Below are positions 23,720 to 29,961 of a stretch of DNA of 33,723 bases, one piece after another. The translations under genes and the position numbers were made by a program. Below the pieces are notes generated by a model that was given only the letters and a program-made list of their open reading frames with translations, made no database searches and was not told the origin of the DNA. Where the stretch lies: positions 2,094,730 to 2,128,452 of the forward strand of contig CP070772.1 of the NCBI GenBank assembly GCA_020345805.1. The letters run 5' to 3'. This stretch comes from Phycisphaerales bacterium. GTDB lineage: Bacteria; Planctomycetota; Phycisphaerae; Phycisphaerales; SM1A02. Each line of letters opens with the position of its first letter. Positions within the stretch are counted from its first letter, which is position 1.

Positions 23720-24048
23720 AAAAACGCGTCATCAGCGGAGTCGACCGTCCGTGCCGAGCGGGGAAGCACGATCAGCGATGCCGACTGCGGATCGGACAGG
23801 TCTGGTTGGAACCACTGTTTCGAACTCGCACGCGGAAGTTGCGGAGTCCCGGGGCATCAGACACGTAAACGACTCACAGACAACACTTTATGCTACCGGT
23901 GGAGCCCAGAGACCCACCCCCGGATATCAAGACCAACACTCCGCCCCTCACTTTTCGCCGCTCGCCCCTCTCGCCCCTCATAACTCTTCTGTTCTGTCGG
24001 CACCGCGCCTTCCCGTGCACGTAATAGCATGTCAAATAAGGAGTTATG
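23720..24048. other. Intergenic stretch without a recognised gene
   Basis: Together with 23611-23719 and 24106-24218 this is the longest non-coding interval (608 nt between the peroxidase and the first dockerin protein). Reading frames here show no family resemblance and no start signals. Visible elements are a TATGCT box at 23889-23894 and a pyrimidine-rich tract with repeated CGCCCCTC around 23940-23978. No tRNA or known riboswitch was recognised. Confidence 0.5.
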
Positions 24049-24105
24049 ATGCGCAAACTGCATGCGGAGCACTCGAATCCCTGCAAACCGTCGATTCGTG
24101 ATTGA
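24049..24105 (+). CDS. Possible 18-residue leader peptide ORF
   Basis: A tiny frame (ATGATG start, either ATG in frame) is preceded by a perfect AAGGAG (24038-24043) 5 nt before the second ATG. It would encode MRKLHAEHSNPCKPSIRD. It ends 113 nt before the start of the dockerin protein gene. The strong Shine-Dalgarno is the only evidence; it may be a regulatory leader or chance. Confidence 0.3.
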   Translation: MRKLHAEHSNPCKPSIRD

Positions 24106-24218
24106 AAACGCCCTGGGCCGGTGGCATCATGCGCATGGGTCTTTGCAAGGGGGCATGAGCCCGGTTAGGGGTGGAATCTCAGCAACGTGGCGGGAGCCTC
24201 AGGGAAAGGAGCACGGCC

Positions 24219-26432
24219 ATGATCAGCAGGCAACTCATTGTCGGCGGCGCGATTCTGGTGTCTGTGGTATACGGCGCGGTCGAAAACGCCCAGGCGGTCG
24301 ACGAGTGTTACTGGAGGAAGGATCGACCCAAGAGAGGAGAATCGCCTCCCGGCAACGGCTGGAATCCGGGGGGGCCGAACGGAGAAACTCTGGTTCACTA
24401 TGACACGATATTCATTGGCGTCGAAAACGGTTTCCTTGACAAAGAGGTCGAGAAGTCGCTGACCGTAGTCATCAAGGGAGAAGGAGCCGAGGACCTGAGA
24501 ATCCGCTGGGGAGAAGGCTACTACGAGCTCAACGGCAAATCCAAGACCTCCACGGCGAAAGACAGGGAAGGGAAGCCGTCTGAAGGTCCCGAGGACGAAA
24601 TGACGTTCACGATGACCTTCGACCCCCAGCCGGAGTGGGAGTGGATTCAATTGGGCTACACCGGGGAGAAGAAGGACGTCACGTTTGAGGTCACGGCCAC
24701 GTCGACGTGCACGTGGACGGGCGACAAGGCCGGACCCGCCGAGGAATTACATCTGTACGGTGTTTTCGGATTCCCCGGATCGGTCCAAGGTGAGATGCAC
24801 ATCACGGAAATCGACATCTTCCCCGTCAACGGAACGGTCAACACCTCCGTCAATCCCTGGTTCTTCGGTCCGGGCGCCGGCCGGGCATGGAGTTGGGGCT
24901 TCATCTATACCGATCCGGACGGGGGTGCTCGCCCGCAGGGCGGAGTGCAGTTCAGCACCGACGCCGAGGGCCTCAAGCCCGGTGATTTCTATGAATTCAC
25001 GTTCGAGATGAACGAAGAGGCCGACCTTGAGTATGCCTACTACGCCTTCGACAATGATGCGGCCGAGTACCAGCGGTACGATCTGAACGTTTCACCCAAG
25101 GTCACCGAATGGCGTACCGTGCAACATCACGTCGGCGTTGCGGACTTCGGTATTGACCTGGCCCCGGAGGCGGTGGGGAACGGCTGGGACGGCCCCATCA
25201 GCGAAACGCGAGTCACGGGGATCACCAGAATTGAGGCGGACTTCGCCGAGACGGTGGTGCTGCTCGACCCCACTGCGGTGATGGTGACCGACGGGGTCAA
25301 CTCCTACACGCCGGACTCCGTCAATCTCGTCAACGGCAACCAGGTTCTACAGATCCTTTTCAACCCCGGCGTTCTGCCGGACATGACCTGCTACACGGTT
25401 GACATCGCCGGCGCCATCAAAGATCTGCAGACCGATTCGGACTGCATGATCAGGGGCCTGGTGGCGGACGTCGATTTCAACGGAGTGGTGAATCAGGCGG
25501 ATGTCGACCTTATCACAAGTCTGGTGGGGCAGCCGGTGGATGCGACGACCGCATTTGCCGACATCACCGCCGACGGGATGATCGACTCCAACGATGTCAG
25601 TACCGCCACGTTGTACGTCGGCAACGCTGCGATCTGCGACGGGTGCGGCGAGTACGTGGGCTGGTATGACGGCTTCACCGACTACGATGTCGGGAGTCAG
25701 ATGGACGGCCAGGGAGGCTGGTTCGGCTGGGACATGAACCCGGCGGCCGGAGCGCTTGTGAGCAACGCTCAGGAACTCAGCGTGCCGAACTCGGTCGATA
25801 TCGCGGGGGCCAGCGATCTGGTTCACGAGTTCTGCGGTGCCGATTCGGGCAAGTGGGTTTTCTCGGCGTGGTCTTACGTGCCCGGCGACTTCCAGTCCGG
25901 CGGCAGCGGAGACACCGCCGGTTCCTATCTCATCCTGCTCAGCCACTACGACTGGGTCAGCCCGGGGACGGACTCGGCATGGTCGGCCCAGCTTCACGCC
26001 GATTCGTTCACGGACTCCTTCCGCCGCGATGGCGACAACCCGTCATCCCTGCCCCTCATCAAGGATGCCTGGGTCGAGGTCAGGGTGGTGATAGAGCTGG
26101 ATGCCGACTTCTACCGGGTCTTCTATGACGATGTCGAGCTCGGCGTGGCCGAATCCTGGTCGGCCGGCGTCTACGGCACCGGCGGCTTCCTGAACATCGC
26201 GGCGGTGGATATGTTCGCCAACGAGTCAACCTCCGTCTATTGGGACGATTTCCGATTGGTGTCCTCGTGTCCGGCTGACGTCAACGATGACGAGGTCGTG
26301 GATATTGACGACCTGTTCGACATACTCGCGCACTGGGGCGAGGGCGCGGGGCCTTATGATGTAAACGGCGACGGAACCGTCGATATCGACGACATCTTCG
26401 GCGTTCTGGCGGGATGGGGACCGTGCCCGTAA
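24219..26432 (+). CDS. Large secreted protein with internal and C-terminal dockerin-like domains
   Basis: 737 residues. A signal peptide ends near NAQA (residues 23-26) and AAGGAG lies before ATG 24219. The N-terminal 400 residues are beta-rich and of no recognised family. A dockerin-type calcium repeat pair (VADVDFNGVVNQADVDLITS, then ADITADGMIDSNDV) lies at about 417-465. A LamG-like lectin/jelly-roll domain follows (about 477-680, GFTDYDVGSQMDGQGGWFG onward). The last 54 residues are a second dockerin-like pair starting CPADVNDDE and ending GWGPCP. Such tails are common on secreted planctomycete proteins and may serve anchoring or assembly. Substrate and partner are unknown. The next gene carries a nearly identical tail. 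Confidence 0.83.
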   Translation: MISRQLIVGGAILVSVVYGAVENAQAVDECYWRKDRPKRGESPPGNGWNPGGPNGETLVHYDTIFIGVENGFLDKEVEKSLTVVIKGEGAEDLRIRWGEGYYELNGKSKTSTAKDREGKPSEGPEDEMTFTMTFDPQPEWEWIQLGYTGEKKDVTFEVTATSTCTWTGDKAGPAEELHLYGVFGFPGSVQGEMHITEIDIFPVNGTVNTSVNPWFFGPGAGRAWSWGFIYTDPDGGARPQGGVQFSTDAEGLKPGDFYEFTFEMNEEADLEYAYYAFDNDAAEYQRYDLNVSPKVTEWRTVQHHVGVADFGIDLAPEAVGNGWDGPISETRVTGITRIEADFAETVVLLDPTAVMVTDGVNSYTPDSVNLVNGNQVLQILFNPGVLPDMTCYTVDIAGAIKDLQTDSDCMIRGLVADVDFNGVVNQADVDLITSLVGQPVDATTAFADITADGMIDSNDVSTATLYVGNAAICDGCGEYVGWYDGFTDYDVGSQMDGQGGWFGWDMNPAAGALVSNAQELSVPNSVDIAGASDLVHEFCGADSGKWVFSAWSYVPGDFQSGGSGDTAGSYLILLSHYDWVSPGTDSAWSAQLHADSFTDSFRRDGDNPSSLPLIKDAWVEVRVVIELDADFYRVFYDDVELGVAESWSAGVYGTGGFLNIAAVDMFANESTSVYWDDFRLVSSCPADVNDDEVVDIDDLFDILAHWGEGAGPYDVNGDGTVDIDDIFGVLAGWGPCP
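26268..26429 (+). repeat. Dockerin-tail module, copy A
   Basis: 54 codons from CPADV to GPCP. The module is matched without gaps by 27907-28068; 49 of 54 residues are identical. Each copy has two EF-hand-like loops (DVNDDEVVDIDD and DVNGDGTVDIDD here). Confidence 0.9.
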
Positions 26433-26514
26433 GAGACGGCGGCGAAACTCGCCCGAAAGGCCCGAGAAAGGCGGGCATTCGAACATTTGCCTACCGCACA
26501 ACCGCGGATTTCTC

Positions 26515-26542
26515 TTGATTTGAGGCTGCGATCGAGTATACA
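26515..26542 (+). promoter_or_regulatory. Promoter for the second dockerin gene
   Basis: TTGATT (26515-26520), 16 nt, then TATACA (26537-26542). Transcription would begin about 74 nt before ATG 26623, leaving a leader that includes GGGAAGGGA. The interval 26433-26606 otherwise shows no gene. Confidence 0.5.
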
Positions 26543-26606
26543 TCAGGCGGGTAGCCGGTCGACCTTGACCGTTACGTAGGGGTCTTGCGGGCGGCCGAGC
26601 ATATTC

Positions 26607-27515
26607 TTGGGAAGGGACAACCATGCCAGGGTATCTGAGCCGGCGCGGCTCGCGGTGGCTGCGGTTTCGATGCTGAGTCTTGGTGCCACGAGTGCGTTTG
26701 CCGAGGTGTACCACGTCTATGAAGGCGAGTCGATACGGGACGTGATCGATATCGCCGTTGACGGTGACGAAATCATCGTCCACCCAGGGACGTATGTCGA
26801 ACACATCGAGTTTTGGGGTAAAGCGATAACTGTGCGCAGCAGCGATGGTCCGGAAACAACGATTCTTGACGGCACCGGCGGCTGGGAAACCCCGGTCGTG
26901 GGGTGTGATGCCGGCACCTTCGAAGGCTTCACCGTAACTGACGGGCCAGAAGGAGGGATAGTGGTCGGGGGAGATGCAAATGTCTCAACCTGTCTGATTA
27001 TCGATAACGCCGCACACGGGGGCGGGGGAGTCGGCGGAAGCGCCGGAGGGATGTACGTCAGTGGTAGCCCGATCCTGATCGAGTGCATCATCAGGGACAA
27101 CAAGGCCTGGGCCTGGGAAGCAAGTGGCGGCTCCGGCGGCGGAGTTGTCGTCGGCAGCTCGGCAACTCCAACCTTCATCAATTGCGCTTTTGAGGATAAT
27201 GTCGCCCAGCCGGGCTACGCCTACGGGTCGAGCCGTGGCGGTGGGATGTACAATTCAGGCAACACGATACTGATCAACTGCAAATTCACCGGGAACAAGG
27301 CCACACACGGAGGCGGGGTCGGTGATTCCTGGGGGCCTTCTTGCTGCCGTAAACTGTGTCTTCACCGGGAACTCAACCCTCGACCCCGAACCGTACGGAG
27401 ATGGACTTGGCGGTGCGATAGCCTCGTCCGGAAGTGGCCCGATACTGGTCAACTGCACCTTCTCCGGCAACAGATCCGACGAGGGAGGGGCGTTGTATTC
27501 CTGGGCCTCCGGTGA
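26607..27515 (+). CDS. Secreted right-handed beta-helix protein, N-terminal part of a frameshifted gene
   Basis: As read, this frame starts at TTG 26607 and has a signal-like AVAAVSMLSLGATSAFA. Then come parallel beta-helix repeats with EFWGKAITVRSSDG, FEGFTVTDGPEGG, NCAFEDN and NCKFTGNKATHGGG, the FTGN style of polymorphic outer-membrane-like repeats. From about 27333 onward the translation turns into Arg/Cys-rich sequence with no repeats, while the repeats resume in another frame at 27322. A single extra G in the run of five at 27331-27335 explains this. ATG 26623, which has a better Shine-Dalgarno, is in the other frame, so a second shift near 26660 is suspected. Either the gene is a pseudogene or the sequence has errors. 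Confidence 0.65.
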   Translation: MGRDNHARVSEPARLAVAAVSMLSLGATSAFAEVYHVYEGESIRDVIDIAVDGDEIIVHPGTYVEHIEFWGKAITVRSSDGPETTILDGTGGWETPVVGCDAGTFEGFTVTDGPEGGIVVGGDANVSTCLIIDNAAHGGGGVGGSAGGMYVSGSPILIECIIRDNKAWAWEASGGSGGGVVVGSSATPTFINCAFEDNVAQPGYAYGSSRGGGMYNSGNTILINCKFTGNKATHGGGVGDSWGPSCCRKLCLHRELNPRPRTVRRWTWRCDSLVRKWPDTGQLHLLRQQIRRGRGVVFLGLR

Positions 27516-28071
27516 GCCAAAAGTCACCAACTGTATCTTCCGGGACAACAGTCCGGACCAGATAATGGTCGAAGGCTCCGCTGACATCACCTATTCCTGC
27601 GTGCAGGGAGGTTGGGCGGGAGAAGGCAACATTGATGCCGACCCGCTGTTCATTGCTGAAGGTCGGTGGGATGACAACGGCACGCCGAATGATCCCGATG
27701 ATGATTTCTGGCTGGATGGTGTCTATGAGCTGATGCCCGGCTCACCGTGCATTGATGCGGGGAACAACGAGGAAGTGCCCGAGGAAATCACTACCGATTA
27801 CGCCGGCAACCCGCGCTTCGTGGACGATCCCGATACCGTCGACACCGGCTTTGGCCCTCCGCCCATCGTTGACATGGGCGCTTACGAGTTCCAGGTCGGT
27901 GATCCTTGCCCCGCCGATGTGAATGACGATGAAGTCGCGGACATTGACGACCTCTTCGACATTCTCGGCCACTGGGGCGAGGGCGCTGGACCTTACGATG
28001 TAAACGGTGACGGCGCGGTCGATATTGACGACATCTTCGACGTGCTCGCCGCGTGGGGGCCGTGCCCCTGA
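27322..28071 (+). CDS. C-terminal part of the frameshifted beta-helix protein with dockerin tail
   Basis: This frame continues the preceding fragment: LLAAVNCVFTGNS, VNCTFSGNRSDEGGALYSW and TNCIFRDNSPDQI are further beta-helix rungs. They are followed by the end of the pectate-lyase-like domain (PGSPCIDAGNNEE, VDMGAYEF), and the 54-residue dockerin-like tail CPADVNDDE...AAWGPCP. The GTG at 27322 is not a natural start; it only marks where the frame opens after the shift at 27331-27335. Restored by one base, the whole gene would encode a secreted protein of roughly 480 residues. A GC-rich hairpin follows the stop. Confidence 0.7.
   Translation: MIPGGLLAAVNCVFTGNSTLDPEPYGDGLGGAIASSGSGPILVNCTFSGNRSDEGGALYSWASGEPKVTNCIFRDNSPDQIMVEGSADITYSCVQGGWAGEGNIDADPLFIAEGRWDDNGTPNDPDDDFWLDGVYELMPGSPCIDAGNNEEVPEEITTDYAGNPRFVDDPDTVDTGFGPPPIVDMGAYEFQVGDPCPADVNDDEVADIDDLFDILGHWGEGAGPYDVNGDGAVDIDDIFDVLAAWGPCP
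27907..28068 (+). repeat. Dockerin-tail module, copy B
   Basis: 54 codons matching 26268-26429, with differences at only five residue positions (11, 21, 37, 45, 49). Its loops read DVNDDEVADIDD and DVNGDGAVDIDD. Confidence 0.9.
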
Positions 28072-28107
28072 CCTGCGGGTGCCGGGCAGTGCGGGTAGAT
28101 GAGCGGC

Positions 28108-28122
28108 CGGGCCGTCGGCCCG
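28108..28122 (+). terminator. GC-rich hairpin after the dockerin gene
   Basis: CGGGCC-GTC-GGCCCG, a 6-bp stem with a 3-nt loop, 37 nt past the stop at 28071. No U run follows, so termination is only likely, not clear. Confidence 0.4.
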
Positions 28123-28180
28123 TGGCTACTGCTCACATGTCAACGTCCCCCCACTCATCGCTCTGCTGTTCATCCTCCCT

Positions 28181-28186
28181 TACACT
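28181..28186 (+). promoter_or_regulatory. Leaderless-type -10 box (TACACT)
   Basis: TACACT, then GCCCCC, then ATG 28193: a 6-nt gap with no Shine-Dalgarno. Confidence 0.55.
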
Positions 28187-28192
28187 GCCCCC

Positions 28193-28756
28193 ATGCCCAT
28201 ACCACGTTTGCGGATTGACGAGACGGCCCTGCTGGTGATCGACGTGCAGGAGAAGATGGAGCCCACCATCGCCGACTGGGACCGGATGGTCCACAACTGC
28301 GCGATCCTGCTGAAGATGGCCGGCGAGCTGGGCATCCCCTCGCTGGTCACCGAGCACTACCCCAAGGGGCTGGGGAGGACGGTGGAAAAGGTCGCGTCGG
28401 CGATGCTGGACCCGTCATTGCGGATCGAAAAGACCCGTTTCAGCGCGATGGTGGATCTGGTGGATGAGCACCTGCGGGCCTGGCGCAAGCCGACGGTGCT
28501 GGTCTGCGGGATCGAAGCGCACGTGTGCGTGCTGCAGGCGGTTCTGGACCTGCACGCGACGGGCCGGCAGTGCTTCGTCGTGTCTGACGCCATCTCGGCC
28601 TGTCAACAGGACCAGATCGGGCCCGCGTTGAGGCGGATGGAGAGCGTGGGAGCCGTCACCACCGGCGTGATGAGCGCGATGTACGAGCTGATGGAGGATG
28701 CCAAGCACCCGGCGTTTGCCGCCTGCCTGGAGCTGGTGAAGACCATCCGCAGGTAA
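28193..28756 (+). CDS. Isochorismatase-like cysteine hydrolase
   Basis: 187 residues, the normal family size. The catalytic triad is Asp17 (LLVIDVQEKM), Lys80 (RIEKTRFSA) and Cys112 (GIEAHVCVLQ). The family splits C-N or C-O bonds in small molecules such as isochorismate, N-carbamoyl compounds or nicotinamide. The pattern HVCVLQAVLDLHATGRQCFVV is typical of the YcaC-like/ribonuclease-inhibitor-like group whose substrates are mostly unknown. It is a single gene with its own leaderless-type promoter, followed by 258 nt with a hairpin and the promoter of the histone-like gene. Confidence 0.88.
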   Translation: MPIPRLRIDETALLVIDVQEKMEPTIADWDRMVHNCAILLKMAGELGIPSLVTEHYPKGLGRTVEKVASAMLDPSLRIEKTRFSAMVDLVDEHLRAWRKPTVLVCGIEAHVCVLQAVLDLHATGRQCFVVSDAISACQQDQIGPALRRMESVGAVTTGVMSAMYELMEDAKHPAFAACLELVKTIRR

Positions 28757-28835
28757 ACGGGCGGGCGGGGAGTGACGACCCTGCTCCTCTCGGCAACCGG
28801 CTGCCAGGGGGCCCGAGCGGGGTCCGCCTGAGGCG

Positions 28836-28864
28836 TTTGCCCTAACATAACCCTATCGGGCAAA
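28836..28864. terminator. Hairpin TTTGCCC / GGGCAAA
   Basis: Perfect 7-bp arms (28836-28842 and 28858-28864) with a 15-nt AT-rich loop, 80 nt after the isochorismatase-like gene. It could be a terminator or an operator; the following bases (TGATAATTT) are AT-rich. Confidence 0.4.
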
Positions 28865-28894
28865 TGATAATTTCCTGGAGGAAACCGTCTCGGG

Positions 28895-28924
28895 TTGTCG
28901 AAACCGGGCCAAACGGCCCATAAT
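28895..28924 (+). promoter_or_regulatory. Promoter with operator-like palindrome for the histone-like gene
   Basis: TTGTCG (28895-28900), 18 nt, then CATAAT (28919-28924). The spacer holds an inverted repeat GGGCC-AAAC-GGCCC (28906-28919) that abuts the -10. The leader would be about 84 nt and ends in AGGAGA before ATG 29015. Confidence 0.45.
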
Positions 28925-29014
28925 GCCGGTATTGCGGCGGGTGGATGGGACCAGAGCCCGGCCTGCCGGCACTTGCACCCTTACCATGTCGTCCATCACA
29001 GGAGACCACCGATC

Positions 29015-29188
29015 ATGGAAGCATACGACCGCCTGGTCAGGCTTGTGCATTCGGCGGAAGAAGATGTCCAGAAGGCCGAGGGCGGCAACAAGGCCGCCGG
29101 GACGCGCGTTCGCAAGATCATGCAGGAGGTCAAGCAGGCTGCTCAGGACGTCCGCAAGGACGCGCTGGAGCTCCGCGGCGACGGTTGA
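29015..29188 (+). CDS. Hc1-like histone H1-like protein, short form without basic tail
   Basis: 57 residues from an ATG with AGGAGA upstream. The sequence KAEGGNKAAGTRVRKIMQEVKQAAQDVRKDA lines up with the helical N-terminal domain of chlamydial Hc1, which has KAEKGNKAAAQRVR and a similar continuation as I recall it. Hc1 condenses DNA in Chlamydia; its long Lys/Ala tail binds the DNA. Here the protein ends eight residues after the helical domain, so the tail is missing. It may act as a small nucleoid protein, a partner of a longer homolog elsewhere, or something unrelated to DNA. Planctomycetes and Chlamydiae share a superphylum, so the family is expected. Confidence 0.8.
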   Translation: MEAYDRLVRLVHSAEEDVQKAEGGNKAAGTRVRKIMQEVKQAAQDVRKDALELRGDG

Positions 29189-29194
29189 CCGTTA

Positions 29195-29217
29195 CGGTTC
29201 AGCGGCGGCTTGAACCG
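29195..29217 (+). terminator. Hairpin after the histone-like gene
   Basis: CGGTTCA (29195-29201) pairs with TGAACCG (29211-29217) around a 9-nt loop, 7 nt after the stop. No U run follows. Bases 29218-29317 hold nothing else recognised. Confidence 0.45.
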
Positions 29218-29317
29218 ATCCCGCGCCGGACCGCCGCGGATGAGCCATATCCTGCGAGGGACCATCCATCGCCGGTGGACGCTATCCTCCCCACCGCCTC
29301 GAAGCGATGGGATTCTG

Positions 29318-29323
29318 TATATC
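29318..29323 (+). promoter_or_regulatory. Probable -10 box (TATATC) for the FabZ-like gene
   Basis: TATATC lies 23 nt before GTG 29347. The short leader from about 29330 contains GGAGG (29335-29339), correctly spaced 7 nt before the GTG. An ATG at 29330, 6 nt after the box, opens only a 14-codon frame in another phase. Confidence 0.4.
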
Positions 29324-29346
29324 GGCGCGATGCCGGAGGTTCCCGG

Positions 29347-29820
29347 GTGCCAACTGAACTGCTGTTCGATCTGAACGACATAGACCTCGGCCAGATCTCG
29401 GTGACCGCCGAGGAAATCGGCAGACTCAACCCCCAGTGCGGCGACATGCGACACCTGGACCATGTCATCTGGTGCGATGACGCCAACACCATGGCCCTGG
29501 GCGTCAAGGAAGTGAGGCCCGATGAGTTCTGGGTGCCCGGCCATATCCCGGGCAGACCACTGCTGCCCGGCGTCCTCATGATCGAGGCCGCCGCCCAGCT
29601 CAGCAGCGTGCTGTACAAGCTCAAGACCCGCGAAGACCGTTTCCTCGGCTTCACCCGCTGCGATGATGTCGCCTTCCGCGGCCAGGTTCAGCCCGGTGAT
29701 CGCCTCTACCTGCTCGTCAGGGAGATCTCCTTCAAGGCCAGACGGTTTGTCTCCGCCAGCCAGGGTCTGGTGAACGGCAAGCTGGTCTTCGAGGCCAAGA
29801 TCACGGGTATGGTGATCTGA
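29347..29820 (+). CDS. FabZ/FabA-like hotdog-fold dehydratase
   Basis: 157 residues. GHIPGRPLLPGVLMIEAAAQL is the hallmark segment of 3-hydroxyacyl-ACP dehydratases, with catalytic His66 and Glu80 in place. FTRCDDVAFRGQVQPGDRL and the end strand FEAKITGMVI also fit. FabZ removes water from beta-hydroxyacyl-ACP in fatty acid elongation. The N-terminal 35 residues differ from standard FabZ and no other fab gene is near, so this may be a secondary dehydratase or a ketide-type enzyme. GTG 29347 with GGAGG upstream was chosen; the frame is open much further back without a plausible start. Confidence 0.87.
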   Translation: MPTELLFDLNDIDLGQISVTAEEIGRLNPQCGDMRHLDHVIWCDDANTMALGVKEVRPDEFWVPGHIPGRPLLPGVLMIEAAAQLSSVLYKLKTREDRFLGFTRCDDVAFRGQVQPGDRLYLLVREISFKARRFVSASQGLVNGKLVFEAKITGMVI

Positions 29821-29948
29821 CCGGCTGCACAAGTCCCGCTACGGATCCTCATTGGCAAATGTGGCGCTGCCGGCGATTCGCAGATCAGCGCGAAGCCGCA
29901 AGCGGCCGAAGCTTTCGCGCATTGCACTGAATCTTCCCCCCCTTCCCG

Positions 29949-29954
29949 TACAAT
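29949..29954 (+). promoter_or_regulatory. Leaderless-type -10 box (TACAAT)
   Basis: TACAAT ends 7 nt before GTG 29962, with no Shine-Dalgarno. A near-consensus box (TATAAT with one change). Confidence 0.55.
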
Positions 29955-29961
29955 CCAGACC

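Noticed and set aside
23883-23899. Similarity to the E. coli lac promoter (ACACTTTATGCT followed by CCGG one base later)
   Set aside because: A dozen matching bases with no lac operator, no matching -35 and no vector-like sequence around it; best taken as chance.
24060-24130. GCAAACC followed by AAAACGC suggested a GEMM (cyclic di-GMP) riboswitch
   Set aside because: The two conserved stems and the tetraloop-receptor segments could not be laid out; only short strings match.
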